A stretch of 64,000 bases of DNA, from NCBI GenBank assembly GCA_035689185.1, contig DASSLY010000032.1:10772-74771 (forward strand), given 5' to 3'. Under the pieces are notes generated by a model. That model worked only from the letters and a program-made list of their open reading frames with translations. It made no database searches and was not told the DNA's origin. This DNA is from DASSLY01 sp035689185. GTDB taxonomy: Bacteria > Actinomycetota > Actinomycetes > Actinomycetales > Dermatophilaceae. Below, one piece after another: positions 8,990 to 17,662 of the stretch (position 1 is the stretch's first letter; each line of letters starts with the position of its first letter). The translations under genes and the position numbers were made by a program.

Positions 8990-10512
8990 CGGGTGTCCCG
9001 CCCGGGCAGACCGACCCCCAACGGCAGGGCGCCGGCGACGAAGCCGGCGTCCTGGGCCAGGTCCAAGCGGAGCAGCCCGTACCCGCATGCCCGGGCGGCG
9101 GCCTCCAGTGCGGCGGCGTGGTCCTCGACGTCCCACCCGGACGGGACGGTGACGGCGGCGACGCCGGCGAGCCGGACCATGGTGTGCCCGGCGGCGAGCT
9201 GCTGCTCATGGGCAGCGGTCTCGGCGGCGAGGCGCCGTTCCCGCCGGCCGACCCGGAACCCACGTTTGGTGCGCACGTCGGCGGCGATCTCGGCGGCCCA
9301 CAGGTCGTGCTCGACCTGCCGCCCGGCCCGCCCGGCAGAGATGGGTTCGTAATGCAGGGTCAAGGTGCGGCGCTCCCCGGCCCGGGCGACCGCCAGCAGC
9401 CGGGTCAGCGCCCCCACCCGGGTGGGCAGCTCGGGCAGCAGCAGCGCGTAGGAGACGGAGGTGAACCCGTCGTGGGTGTAGGCCCGCGGCGCCGGCGGCG
9501 GCGCCCCGGACGGGCCGGCCGCGGCCAGCGGTGGCCCCAGCACGGTGGCGGCGCCCCGGGCGTGTTCCTGCCGGGCCCGTTGCAGCGGGACGGCGTCGGC
9601 GGGGTTGTACCCGGTCCGGATGGCCGCGGCCAGGTCGGGGGTGGACAGCCAGGACACCCCGGTCGCGCCGAGCCCCCGGAGCTGGGCCTCGACCTCGGCC
9701 AGGTGCCGGTACAGGATCCTGGCCCGGCCGGTCACGCCGCCGCCGGCGTCCTTGGCGGCCCGGCGGATCCGGGACTCGGTGACCCCGACGGTGACGAACA
9801 GCTCGTGCCGGACCGCGGTGGACCGCATCAGCGTCTCCAACTGGTCGGTGGCCGCGACCACCGCCGGTGGCGCGTCGCCGCGGCGGCGGTCGGCGACCCA
9901 CGCGGCGCGTTGGGCGCCGTCGTCGGGGACGGTGCGGATCTGCACCGAGACCCGGCACACCTCCTCGGTTGCGGCGGCCGCGGCCAGCAGCCCACCCAGC
10001 TGGGCGGCCCACCCCTCCCGGGTCTCGGTGTCGGCGTTGCCCAGGCCGGGGTGGGTGACCGCGGCCGTCGCGGACCACCGGCCCGCGTTCGGGTCCTGGA
10101 TCACGGCGACCGGGCCCCCGCCGGGCAGGGGTGGGGGTGGCCCGTCGTGGAACCGGAGCACCGCGGCGATCCCGGGCAGGTCCGGCTCGTCCAGGCGGGC
10201 GGTGGTCCCGGCGCCGGTCGCGACCCGCGGCCGGAACGCCGACCAGCCCAACGCCCGTCCGGTAGCGAACAGCAGGCCGTCCAACAACCACCGGGCGGCC
10301 GGGCGGCGGCGGACCGGGACCACCACCAGCGCGGTCAGGACCAGGGAGGCGGTGCCCAGCTGGGCGGCGCCGGTCCAGTGGCTGCGGCCGACCGCGGCCA
10401 ACGGCGGCAGCCACGCGACCGCGAGCCCGGCCGCCTGCCACCCGGACAGCCCGGCGAACGGGCCGAACCGTTCCCGGCGCCACCCCGAGTACAACCCGCT
10501 GTGCCCCCTCAT
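8983..10512 (-). CDS. SCO6880-family conjugation protein
   Basis: 509-aa protein with two close membrane segments near the N-terminus (about residues 28-62, PrgI-like), then a large mixed alpha/beta region containing VTVGVTESRIRRAAKDAGGG and SYALLLPELPTRVGAL. This is the arrangement of Streptomyces SCO6880-type proteins, encoded beside VirB4 in actinobacterial integrative elements. It is thought to correspond to a VirB3/PrgI-like membrane part plus the N-terminal domain of VirB4. Its start overlaps the stop of the VirB6-like gene by 4 nt. Confidence 0.75.
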   Translation of the reverse strand: MRGHSGLYSGWRRERFGPFAGLSGWQAAGLAVAWLPPLAAVGRSHWTGAAQLGTASLVLTALVVVPVRRRPAARWLLDGLLFATGRALGWSAFRPRVATGAGTTARLDEPDLPGIAAVLRFHDGPPPPLPGGGPVAVIQDPNAGRWSATAAVTHPGLGNADTETREGWAAQLGGLLAAAAATEEVCRVSVQIRTVPDDGAQRAAWVADRRRGDAPPAVVAATDQLETLMRSTAVRHELFVTVGVTESRIRRAAKDAGGGVTGRARILYRHLAEVEAQLRGLGATGVSWLSTPDLAAAIRTGYNPADAVPLQRARQEHARGAATVLGPPLAAAGPSGAPPPAPRAYTHDGFTSVSYALLLPELPTRVGALTRLLAVARAGERRTLTLHYEPISAGRAGRQVEHDLWAAEIAADVRTKRGFRVGRRERRLAAETAAHEQQLAAGHTMVRLAGVAAVTVPSGWDVEDHAAALEAAARACGYGLLRLDLAQDAGFVAGALPLGVGLPGRDTRC

Positions 10513-12047
10513 CCCGCGACCACCGCCACCTCGGCGACCTCGCCCACCCCGGCCGTGGTGGCCGGGGGCGCACCACCGGCGCCGCCGGGCCCGGGTCGAC
10601 CGCTGGTCGGCGGTCGTGGGCTCCCACCGCGCCCGGGGTCGTCACCGGATCCCGGGCCGTTACCTTGAGGTGGCGGTGATGCCGGCGGTGCTGACGGAGG
10701 TGGTGGTTGCGGTGGGTCGGGCGGGTCGACCTGCGGCGGGGGACCGTCCCCGCCGTCTGGTGGCGCAGCCATCGCCTCGCTGCCGCCGTCGCCGGATGGT
10801 GGTGGCTCGGCGGATGCTGACTCGGGACCGCCGCCCGGTCGGGCCGCCCGCGTCGTCGCCCGGTTCGGGCGGCTCGCACCGGGGGAGGCGTACAGGGCCG
10901 CGCCGGTGCCGGCACCGACGCCGGCGGCCTCCAGGATGGGCGCAGCGGCCGTCATGGCCGCGGTGGACCCGGCGGCCATGGTCCGGTGCGCCGCGGTCAG
11001 CCGGGACACCGCCGCGGTCCAGCGGGACTCCACCCCGTCCGAGGCCGCCGCCTCCTGCGCGGTGGCCCCCGAACCCCCGCCGGCGTAGGCGGCATCCGAG
11101 GTCGTCTCGGCTTGGCCGCGGGTGCCGAGGTCGGACAGGGAGGTCCGTAGCCCGTGCCCGGAGGGGGTGCCGGGGTCGACGAACGCGAACAGCTTGAACA
11201 GGGCCAGCGGGCAGAACACCGATACCAGCAGCACCGCGGCGCCGACGAACGCGGTGACGGCCTGCTGCCCGGCGTCGGCGGCCTGCGGGTTGGTGGTCCC
11301 GGACGCGGCCGCGGCGACCTTGAACCCGATGCTGACCACGACGGCGACCGCGGGGGTGAGCATCACCAATGCCAGCATCCACCGCAGCGCCGTCCAGAAC
11401 CATCGGGCGGTGGCCTGCGCGACCAGGCCCGCGGCCAGGATCGGGATGGTCGCGGCGATGACCAGGATCGAGGCCTCCCGGACCAGCGCGGCGACCAGCA
11501 GCCCGACCGCGGCGGGCAGCACCCCGAGCAGGGCGATCACGCCCAGACCGGCGCCGGACACGCCGTGGACGGCGTTCTGCCAGGGGGTGTTCGAGGCGGC
11601 GATCCCGGCCCAGGTTCCGGTGTGCAGCCCGGCGGCGAGGATCCCGCGGGCGGCGGCGTCGGCGGCGGTGACCAGCGCGGCCAAGAGGCCCAGGCCGCTG
11701 GCGGTGACGACCATGTACTGGCCGATGCCCTTGAACAGGTGCAGCAGCCCGCCGCCACCGGACAGTGCGGCCCTGCCGAGCTGGACCAGGCAGAGCAGCA
11801 CCAGCAGCGCCGCACCGACCCACGCCGTGGAGGGCAGCACCGAGGACAGTGGCCCGGTGCGGGGGTCCAGGTCGGGGACGGTCAGGTGGTCGATGATGGC
11901 CAGCACCCCGGCCAGCAGCGACAGGGAGAAGTCCCACAGGCCCTTCATGGCCGCAGCGAACGCGGTGACGGCCAGCTCGGCCAGGGCGCTGCCCAGCCCT
12001 TGGCCGACGACATCCAACGGGTTCGGCGGGCTAGGCAGGCTAAGCAT
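10509..12047 (-). CDS. VirB6/TrbL-like polytopic membrane protein
   Basis: 512-aa protein with about seven hydrophobic segments between residues 20 and 290 (for example WVGAALLVLLCLVQLG, ASGLGLLAALVTAADAA, VLPAAVGLLVAALV, ILVIAATIPILAAGLVAQA, LALVMLTPAVAVVVSIGF, AVLLVSVFCPLALFKLFAF). A long Ala-rich region and a Pro/Gly/Asp low-complexity tail (about 400-512) follow. Position and topology match the inner-membrane channel protein of T4SS (VirB6/TrbL). The start overlaps the preceding TcpC-like gene by 8 nt. Confidence 0.75.
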   Translation of the reverse strand: MLSLPSPPNPLDVVGQGLGSALAELAVTAFAAAMKGLWDFSLSLLAGVLAIIDHLTVPDLDPRTGPLSSVLPSTAWVGAALLVLLCLVQLGRAALSGGGGLLHLFKGIGQYMVVTASGLGLLAALVTAADAAARGILAAGLHTGTWAGIAASNTPWQNAVHGVSGAGLGVIALLGVLPAAVGLLVAALVREASILVIAATIPILAAGLVAQATARWFWTALRWMLALVMLTPAVAVVVSIGFKVAAAASGTTNPQAADAGQQAVTAFVGAAVLLVSVFCPLALFKLFAFVDPGTPSGHGLRTSLSDLGTRGQAETTSDAAYAGGGSGATAQEAAASDGVESRWTAAVSRLTAAHRTMAAGSTAAMTAAAPILEAAGVGAGTGAALYASPGASRPNRATTRAARPGGGPESASAEPPPSGDGGSEAMAAPPDGGDGPPPQVDPPDPPQPPPPSAPPASPPPQGNGPGSGDDPGRGGSPRPPTSGRPGPGGAGGAPPATTAGVGEVAEVAVVAG

Positions 12048-12906
12048 AGTGGGCCTCCCGCCACCCGGCGCGGACGCAGTCGGCGCTGCCGGGCCAGGTC
12101 GACGGTGGGTACGCCGGCTGGTCCCCCGGCCCGATCCGCCACCGGCCCTGCGACCACACCATCCGTTGGCAGTCGGCGACGCCGGCGCGGACGGTGGTGC
12201 GGTACGTCGCGTCCAACTCGCCCAGGACGCAGGCCAGGACGAAGTCCCCTCCGTCCAGGACGCCCTTCACCTGAGCGTGGGTCAGCGTCCACGACGACGT
12301 CAGCTGCGGTGACCCGCCGGGTATGCCGGCCGCCCCGAGGATCGCGGTCACCCCCACCCGGGGGGTCCACAGGTCGTAGGGCACCGCACCGGGCAGCGCT
12401 GCCCGCTGGTATGCCCGTAGGGGGCTGGTCGGGTTCAGGTCGGTGAACGCGGCGGCGTCGATCGCCGCCAGTGCGGCGACTGCGCCCTCCGGGGTTCGCG
12501 GGAACCCGGACGCGAGGATGTCATCCCCAGTCCCGGACCCCGGGGTGGTGGTGAGGCCCGTGGGCGTGGGCAGCGTCATGGACGGGCCGGCGGTCGCGGT
12601 GGTCAGCGGCTGCGGCTGCGACGCCGACGGTGGGACCGACAGCATCGGCCGGGCCGCGAGGGCGTCCCGCGCCGCCGCCGCCGTGGTGCGGTCTTCGGCG
12701 GCCTGCCCGGCAGGGCTGACGACGGACCCGGGCGCCACCGGCGGTTGCGGTGTGCCGGGCGTGGCGTGGTCCGGGCCGGTGCCGGCCAGGGCCGAGACGA
12801 CGAAGACCAGCAACCCCCACAGCAGGCACCCCACCAGCAGGGCGGTCCCGCCAAGGACCAGCCAGCCGCGGGTCCGGGCCGAGCGGAACACGATCATGGC
12901 GGCCAT
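12040..12906 (-). CDS. Single-pass membrane protein, probable VirB8/TcpC-like
   Basis: 288-aa protein: a short basic N-terminus, one membrane helix (WLVLGGTALLVGCLLWGLLVFVV, about residues 15-37), a Pro/Thr/Ser-rich linker, then a compact extracellular domain (about 125-288). No catalytic motif is seen. Topology and operon position fit the VirB8/TcpC scaffold (NTF2-like), but sequence identity to it is not evident by eye. The pilin-like gene ends 3 nt upstream. Confidence 0.5.
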   Translation of the reverse strand: MAAMIVFRSARTRGWLVLGGTALLVGCLLWGLLVFVVSALAGTGPDHATPGTPQPPVAPGSVVSPAGQAAEDRTTAAAARDALAARPMLSVPPSASQPQPLTTATAGPSMTLPTPTGLTTTPGSGTGDDILASGFPRTPEGAVAALAAIDAAAFTDLNPTSPLRAYQRAALPGAVPYDLWTPRVGVTAILGAAGIPGGSPQLTSSWTLTHAQVKGVLDGGDFVLACVLGELDATYRTTVRAGVADCQRMVWSQGRWRIGPGDQPAYPPSTWPGSADCVRAGWREAHYA

Positions 12907-12909
12907 GGC

Positions 12910-13227
12910 TCAGGCCGCCCCGAAGCCGGTCAGGAACGCGTACAGCCCCACGTACACGACCAGGGCACCGACCGCGGTCACCAGCATCGAGACCCCGACC
13001 TTGCTGGCGCCGTGGTTGCCGAAGACCCGGCCACCGGCCAGGGCGCCGACCCCGGCCAGCGCCGACAGGAAGATGACGATCAGCACGCCCCACTTGACGT
13101 AGCTGATGACGGCGGCGACCGGCCCAGCGACCCCGGCGGGGGGCTTCGCCGGCGGGTTGGGGACGACGCCGGTAAGGACATCGGCGGAGCCGCCGAGCGC
13201 CTGCAGGACGTGGACGGTGCTGCTCAT
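12910..13227 (-). CDS. Small two-TM protein, VirB2/pilin-like
   Basis: 105-aa protein with a Pro-rich N-terminal third and two hydrophobic segments (WGVLIVIFLSALAGVGALAGG, about residues 46-66; VGVSMLVTAVGALVVYVGLYAFL, about 78-100). Size and topology are those of VirB2/TrbC-type conjugation pilins. The start is set by an AAGGAG ribosome site 7 nt upstream of ATG at 13227. It is the first gene of the tightly overlapping transfer operon. The pilin assignment is inferred from size, topology and position. Confidence 0.6.
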   Translation of the reverse strand: MSSTVHVLQALGGSADVLTGVVPNPPAKPPAGVAGPVAAVISYVKWGVLIVIFLSALAGVGALAGGRVFGNHGASKVGVSMLVTAVGALVVYVGLYAFLTGFGAA

Positions 13228-13379
13228 CAGGACTCCTTGGTTGCCGTGGCGTGCCGTGCATGAGTAGTGGCGTGCCGGTGGCCGGCGAGGTGGCAGCCGC
13301 AGCCGCCGCTGGACACCGGGACCTGGGAACGGCCGGTGGTCGCAGCCGTTTGGGCGCGGGGTGGATGGCCAGGTCGTGT

Positions 13380-14630
13380 TCATGGCGTCTTTTGGCGTTC
13401 CAGGATCTGGCAGGCGCGGCGGGCGACGGTGCGGCGGACCACGGGCATCCCCTCCGCGGCGAGCTCGGCCCGGGCCTGGGCCTGCAGCACCGGCCGTAGC
13501 CCTCCGGTCTCGGCCAGCCGTGCCTCGAACCCGACCAGATCGACATCGGCGACATGGGCGTCGGGATGGTCCAGGCCGAGGATGACCGCGTCCCACCACG
13601 GTCCCGCCTCGGCAACCCTGGCGGGCGAGTGGCTGGCCGGGTCGGCGGCCACCGCCAGCAGTGCCGCGGGGACCGCGGCAGGCGGCCAGCCGCGGGTCAC
13701 CACGGCGAGCTTGACGACCACCGCGAGGCAGCGGGCCGACCACCTGGTCGTCGGCTTGCCCAGTGCACGCCGGGCCTCAGCGCAGCGACGAGCCAACGCC
13801 TCCAGGTCGGTGATGCCGCACGCCGCCAGCAGGTCGGCCTCGGCCGCCTCCACCGCCGTCGATGACGAGGCAACCGTGGCCGTGGCGGTCGCGGTGGCGA
13901 TCGCAGTTGCCGTGGTCCCGTTCGAGCTCGCAGCGCCCGGAGCCGGTGACGGGGCCGGTGAGGGGGATGGAGGGGGTGGTGTTCTCTGGGTAAGGACCTT
14001 TGGGTTGGGCCGCAGATCTGCGGCCACCCTGGCCGCAGAAGTGCGGCCAGGGGTAGCCGCAGAAATGCGGCCACCGGCGCCCGTGCAGCCGCGGGCAACC
14101 GCAAGGGTGGGCTCGGGGGTAGCCGCAGAAATGCGGCCACCCCCTTCAGCGACGTAGCTCGTGTCCTCGTGGGCGCCGTCCGTTGCGTCGCCGGTAAAGG
14201 TGGGTCGCGTTCCGGGCTGCGAGGTCCTCACGTGGTAGCGGTTGGACAGGTACTCGCCACGGACGCGGCGGTGCTCCACCCGGACGATGGAGGCGTCGGT
14301 CAGCTGGCGCATGGCCCGGTCCACCGCGTCGACAGAGCGACGCAGCCGCCGCGCCAGGGTGGGCCGCGACGGCATACGGGAGCCGCTGCCGTTGCCGTAG
14401 CGCAGCAGCAGCGCATAGAGCCGGAACGCGGCATCGGAGATCTCTGCATCGATCACCCACTCGGGGACGACGGCGAACCGGGGCTGCTCGACTACCAGCG
14501 TCGCGTTGGCGTCATGAACCGACGGGACCGTCGGGACCGCCGGTGTCGAAGATGATTGGGTGGACGGGGCTGGTCGTGCTTCCGGAGACATCGCGGCACC
14601 AATCGACGATGCGAACGTGAAGGTGGGCAT
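13380..14630 (-). CDS. Helix-turn-helix replication-initiator-like protein
   Basis: 416-aa DNA-binding protein. Residues about 45-125 form a winged helix as seen in plasmid or ICE replication and transfer regulators (ISDAAFRLYALLLRYG, PTLARRLRRSVDAVDRAMRQL). The centre (about 160-215) is low-complexity and contains the repeated peptide GRISAATP, the coding reflection of four inverted repeats in the DNA. The C-terminal region (about 245-416) is helical and uncharacterised. It lies between the transfer operon and attR. A second possible start is ATG at 14591; neither start has a clear ribosome site. It may initiate autonomous replication of the excised element or control transfer (inference). 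Confidence 0.65.
   Translation of the reverse strand: MPTFTFASSIGAAMSPEARPAPSTQSSSTPAVPTVPSVHDANATLVVEQPRFAVVPEWVIDAEISDAAFRLYALLLRYGNGSGSRMPSRPTLARRLRRSVDAVDRAMRQLTDASIVRVEHRRVRGEYLSNRYHVRTSQPGTRPTFTGDATDGAHEDTSYVAEGGGRISAATPEPTLAVARGCTGAGGRISAATPGRTSAARVAADLRPNPKVLTQRTPPPPSPSPAPSPAPGAASSNGTTATAIATATATATVASSSTAVEAAEADLLAACGITDLEALARRCAEARRALGKPTTRWSARCLAVVVKLAVVTRGWPPAAVPAALLAVAADPASHSPARVAEAGPWWDAVILGLDHPDAHVADVDLVGFEARLAETGGLRPVLQAQARAELAAEGMPVVRRTVARRACQILERQKTP
14009..14137. repeat. Four iteron-like inverted repeats GCCGCA-N4-TGCGGC
   Basis: Exact copies lie at 14009-14024 (centre GATC, a perfect 16-bp palindrome), 14032-14047 (GAAG), 14056-14071 (GAAA) and 14122-14137 (GAAA). Start-to-start distances are 23, 24 and 66 nt (close to three times 22), so the sites fall on one face of the helix. 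They lie within the coding region of the replication-initiator-like gene. Such phased repeats are typical of iterons bound by Rep proteins, or of an autoregulatory operator array. Confidence 0.6.
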
Positions 14631-14809
14631 GACTGAGCGCGCCGACGGCCGAACCGGCCGAGTGCGTCAGGGATGCGTCAGGAAATGCAGCGGAACTGTC
14701 CGGTGGGAGCGGTTCCAGGCGTCCGAGCCGACACCACGGTCTAGGACAAACCGCTGGTCAGAGGCCATTGCGGTCGGCTCCGGCACAGTCCGGATATTGG
14801 CCGTGCTCC

Positions 14810-14854
14810 CTTGTAAACAGGTGGTTGGGGGTTCGAGTCCCCCCGTCGGCTCCA
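14810..14854 (+). other. attR: 3' half of a tRNA-Thr(UGU) gene
   Basis: Reading 5' to 3', the segment holds an anticodon loop TTGTAA (anticodon TGT), the 3' anticodon strand ACAGG, a 5-nt variable loop, a T-arm with GGGGG/CCCCC stem and TTCGAGT loop, the acceptor strand CGTCGGC, discriminator T and encoded CCA. The 5' half is missing: bases before the loop do not pair with ACAGG and no D-arm or acceptor partner precedes it. This is the expected footprint of an element integrated at the 3' end of a tRNA-Thr gene. The intact copy should lie left of the window next to the integrase. Everything to the right is chromosome. Confidence 0.85.
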
Positions 14855-14894
14855 ACTTGGTTGTTCCGCAACGATTTTCACGCGGTGGCTCTAG

Positions 14895-14917
14895 AGCCTG
14901 CCCATTCCGGGCGGGCT
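14895..14917 (-). terminator. Hairpin after the DUF4386 gene
   Basis: AGCCTGCCC and GGGCGGGCT form a 9-bp stem (one mismatch) around a 5-nt loop, 13 nt past the stop of the leftward DUF4386 gene and just right of attR. There is no U-run, so it is at best a weak or U-less terminator. No other feature is visible between 14855 and 14929. Confidence 0.3.
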
Positions 14918-14929
14918 GCACGGACGGTG

Positions 14930-15649
14930 TCAGCCGTTGCGCTGGGTGGTGTGGTGGCCGGGCACCCGGAACAGGACCACCGCCAGGGCCAGCAGCCAGG
15001 CGCACCAGGTGACGTAGCCGGCGAAGTTGGTGAGGGCTGCGGCGCCGACGATTGGGATCACGACGCCGGTGGCGATCAGCGCTGCGGCGGCGTATCCGAT
15101 GAACGCGAGCCAGCGCGGCAACACGGAGCGGCGCAACGCGACCACGACGAGGACGGTGAATGTTGCGGTGAGCGCGTAGCCGAGTGTCTCCCCAACCGCC
15201 TTGCCCAGCACGGTGTGCCACAGCTGGAAGCGGTCCTCGGCGTCGGCACGCTGCGCCGGGTCGAGCGCGTCGCGGCTGATGCCCGGCACCAGGGTGACCC
15301 AGCGCTGCAGGCCGACGACCTGGACGGTGGCCGCGGCGATCCCGACACCGGCGATCCAGCGCCCGAGGCGACCGCCGGCGATCCGGCCCAGCCAGATACC
15401 TGCCGGGGCCATCAAGGCCGCGCTGACGGCGAGGACCAGGAACCAGGCCATCACCGCCCCCTGGTGCTCCCGGAACAGAGCCAGGATGTCGGCGGTCGGC
15501 TCCTCGAGGATCTGGGGGTACTCGAAGACAGAACCAAGCACCGTGAAGCCGGCGATGGCAAGCGCTGACGCGAGCGCCAGGGCTGCGCCAGCCCGGCGTA
15601 CGGTCGCGCGGTTCGGTGTGTGGACGACGCTGTTGCCGAACGTGGTCAT
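14930..15649 (-). CDS. DUF4386-family membrane protein
   Basis: 239-aa integral membrane protein with about six helices, including ALALASALAIAGFTVLGSVF (about residues 22-41), AWFLVLAVSAALMAPAG, TATFTVLVVVAL and TWCAWLLALAVVLFRV. The pattern of an N-terminal helix, a long periplasmic PxxxL loop and WLGxIAGG matches DUF4386 proteins, whose role is unknown. It is the last gene of a four-gene leftward group opposite a BTAD regulator, beginning 15 nt after the epimerase-like gene ends. Confidence 0.7.
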   Translation of the reverse strand: MTTFGNSVVHTPNRATVRRAGAALALASALAIAGFTVLGSVFEYPQILEEPTADILALFREHQGAVMAWFLVLAVSAALMAPAGIWLGRIAGGRLGRWIAGVGIAAATVQVVGLQRWVTLVPGISRDALDPAQRADAEDRFQLWHTVLGKAVGETLGYALTATFTVLVVVALRRSVLPRWLAFIGYAAAALIATGVVIPIVGAAALTNFAGYVTWCAWLLALAVVLFRVPGHHTTQRNG

Positions 15650-15664
15650 GGTCTACTCCTGCGG

Positions 15665-16621
15665 TCAGTTGGGTTGGGTCAGTGAACGGGGGGCTGGCGC
15701 GCGGTCGGCATACCAGGCGAGGGTGGCGGCGAGCGCGTCGTCGAGCGGGGTTGCCCGGTTGCCGAACGCGGCGCGGTACTTGCCGTCGTCGACGATCCAC
15801 GGGTCGGTGAACTGGTAGAGCGTGAGGAGGTACTCGCGCATCGGGCGCTTGATCAGCCCGAGTGCGCGCAGCGTGCGGCGACCGGCGGCGAGCAGTCGCG
15901 GGTTGTTGCCGGCCAGTTGGTAGATCCGCTCGATCACCTGGCGAGTGGTGCGGGTCTGCGCGACCGGGAGGTGCCAGATCTGCCCGGTGCTGCCGGGCGC
16001 GCTGCCCAGGGTGATCAAGGCGGCGGCGACGTCGGGGGCGTAGGAGTAGCTGTGCGGTTGCGCCGGGTCCCCCATCACCTGGGCCGTCCTGCCGGCGAGC
16101 GCGGGACCGAAGACAGTCTCGCCTAGCGCCGAGCGGGTCACGCCCGGGCCGAAGTAGTCGGACGCGCGGCCGATCACGACCTCGACCGCGCCCGCCGCGT
16201 GGGCGGCGAGGAGTTCGTCGGTCATCGCCGCCCGGGTGGCGGACTTCGCTGACGTCGGGTTCGCGGCCATCGTCTCGACCAGCGGCCGGCCGTGCGGCGG
16301 GCCGTAGGCGTAGAGGTTGTCCAGCACGACGAGCCGGGCGCCGGCGCGGGCGGCGCCCGCGAGGACGCCCCGCTGCAGCGGCGGGAACTCCTGGTTCCAG
16401 CGGTCGTAGTTCATCGCGTTGAGGCAGAAGTACACGACGTCAGCGCCGGCGCAGACCGTGGTGGTGCAGGTGGCGTCGGTGGCGTCCCCACCGACGAGCG
16501 TGGCACCGGGCAGGGTGCCGCGACCGCCGCGGTTCACGGCTACCACGTCATGGCCATCCGCGACCAGCTGCTCGACGAGAGGCTGGCCGACCTGGCCGGT
16601 GCCAAAGACGACGTGGCGCAT
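15665..16621 (-). CDS. NAD(P)-binding epimerase/NmrA-like protein
   Basis: 318-aa atypical short-chain dehydrogenase. The dinucleotide motif is VVFGTGQVGQPLVEQL at the N-terminus, followed by the usual strand-turn pattern (VVAVNRGGR, GADVVYFCLNAMNYDRW, LVVLDNLYAYGP). The Tyr of LYAYGP and the segment GRASDYFGPG resemble NAD-dependent epimerase/dehydratases. Substrate unknown. Its start shares one base with the stop of the upstream membrane-protein gene (TGATG), so the two are probably translated together. Confidence 0.75.
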   Translation of the reverse strand: MRHVVFGTGQVGQPLVEQLVADGHDVVAVNRGGRGTLPGATLVGGDATDATCTTTVCAGADVVYFCLNAMNYDRWNQEFPPLQRGVLAGAARAGARLVVLDNLYAYGPPHGRPLVETMAANPTSAKSATRAAMTDELLAAHAAGAVEVVIGRASDYFGPGVTRSALGETVFGPALAGRTAQVMGDPAQPHSYSYAPDVAAALITLGSAPGSTGQIWHLPVAQTRTTRQVIERIYQLAGNNPRLLAAGRRTLRALGLIKRPMREYLLTLYQFTDPWIVDDGKYRAAFGNRATPLDDALAATLAWYADRAPAPRSLTQPN

Positions 16622-17205
16622 CAGGAGCTCTTCTCTGGGCGGAGGCGGGTGTGGAGGGTGACGGGCAGGACGGCGGTGAGGAGCGTGACGACGATCGCGC
16701 CGGCGGAACCGAAGACGGTGAACTGGTCCTCAACCTGGACGCCGACGGTCACGGTCACCGCCCAGCCGATCGACCAGGTCGCGCCGAGGTAGGCCGGCCA
16801 GATCAGGGCGAGCGGTCCGGTCCGGGGGGCCATGGCGAGGGCCTGCGCGACGCCGACGGCGAGGCCGCAGATCGCGCCCATCAGGACTAGGTCCCCCAGG
16901 GTGGCCCGGAAGTCGACGGCCGGGGCGCCGACGGCAAGCCCGATGGCAAGCCCGGCGGCCGTGGCGAGGACCCAGGTGAGCAGGTCGCGCCGGTCGAGCC
17001 TGAGGGCGAGGGCCTGCGCGGTGCCGAGGACGGTGCCGGTGAGCAGTCCCCCGGTGACCGCGGCGGGTGTGCTGTCGACGGGACCGCTGAGGATCATCGC
17101 GACCAGGCCGCCGAGCGGGAACCCGGCGAAGGACGCCAGCCAGAGCGCGACGGTGCGCGCAATCGACGGGCGGGTGCTCGGCGCTGCGGCAGTGAGCCGT
17201 GACAT
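16621..17205 (-). CDS. Uncharacterised multi-pass membrane protein
   Basis: 194-aa protein with about five to six hydrophobic segments (TVALWLASFAGFPLGGLVAMI, GLLTGTVLGTAQALALRL, LLTWVLATAAGLAIGLAVG, DLVLMGAICGLAVGVAQALAM, SAGAIVVTLLTAVLPV). Two Gly-rich halves each contain a G-x(3)-G-x-AQALA element, so it may be an internal duplication. Family not recognised. It lies 18 nt after the small helical protein gene and overlaps the epimerase gene by one base. Confidence 0.6.
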   Translation of the reverse strand: MSRLTAAAPSTRPSIARTVALWLASFAGFPLGGLVAMILSGPVDSTPAAVTGGLLTGTVLGTAQALALRLDRRDLLTWVLATAAGLAIGLAVGAPAVDFRATLGDLVLMGAICGLAVGVAQALAMAPRTGPLALIWPAYLGATWSIGWAVTVTVGVQVEDQFTVFGSAGAIVVTLLTAVLPVTLHTRLRPEKSS

Positions 17206-17223
17206 GTTGCTTCTCCGTTCTGG

Positions 17224-17550
17224 TCAGTTCCGGGGCACGGGCCGGCCGGCGATCCACGCCGCCAGCAGGTGGTCGGGGTGGTCCGCGAGGTGGTCGCGGA
17301 CGAGCACGTCGAGCAGGTCGGTGTCGCCCTGCAGGTGGGCCTCGGCGAGGACCACGAGCTGGCGCTCGCGGGCGACCGTGGCCAGCTCGGCAGCGCGGGC
17401 CAGGTGCCCGGCGTCCCGGCTGAGCATCGCCGCAGCGACCAGGACGGACGCCGAGTCGGTGGTCGGGGCCAGCTCGAGCACCTCGGCCGCGGCGCCGGGG
17501 TCACCGCCGACGAGGCGGCGGAGGAGGCTGACGCTGAGATGGGTGGGCAC
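17224..17550 (-). CDS. Small helical protein of unknown function
   Basis: 108-aa protein, almost wholly alpha-helical by composition, with repeated Ala/Leu helices (SASVLVAAAMLSRDAGHLARAAELATVARER) resembling TPR- or HEAT-type solenoids. No catalytic motif. It is the first gene of a four-gene leftward group and diverges from the BTAD regulator across a 112-bp gap, which makes that regulator its likely controller (inference). Confidence 0.5.
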   Translation of the reverse strand: MPTHLSVSLLRRLVGGDPGAAAEVLELAPTTDSASVLVAAAMLSRDAGHLARAAELATVARERQLVVLAEAHLQGDTDLLDVLVRDHLADHPDHLLAAWIAGRPVPRN

Positions 17551-17662
17551 AGGACGACGGTGGACGTGGGCGCTGACGATGCGCTGACGGACTGCTCATG
17601 GGGCCGGGTGCGCGGGGGCCGAGGCCGGTGACGACGCGATGGGCCGGTCCTAGGCTCGGACG

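Noticed and set aside
9206..10915. Long minus-strand open frame over the SCO6880-family gene
   Set aside because: Arg/Pro/Gly composition of an out-of-frame reading; the SCO6880-type frame has domain signatures.
14770..14854. A complete functional tRNA-Thr gene
   Set aside because: No D-arm or 5' acceptor strand; bases before the anticodon loop do not pair with ACAGG. Only the 3' half is present.
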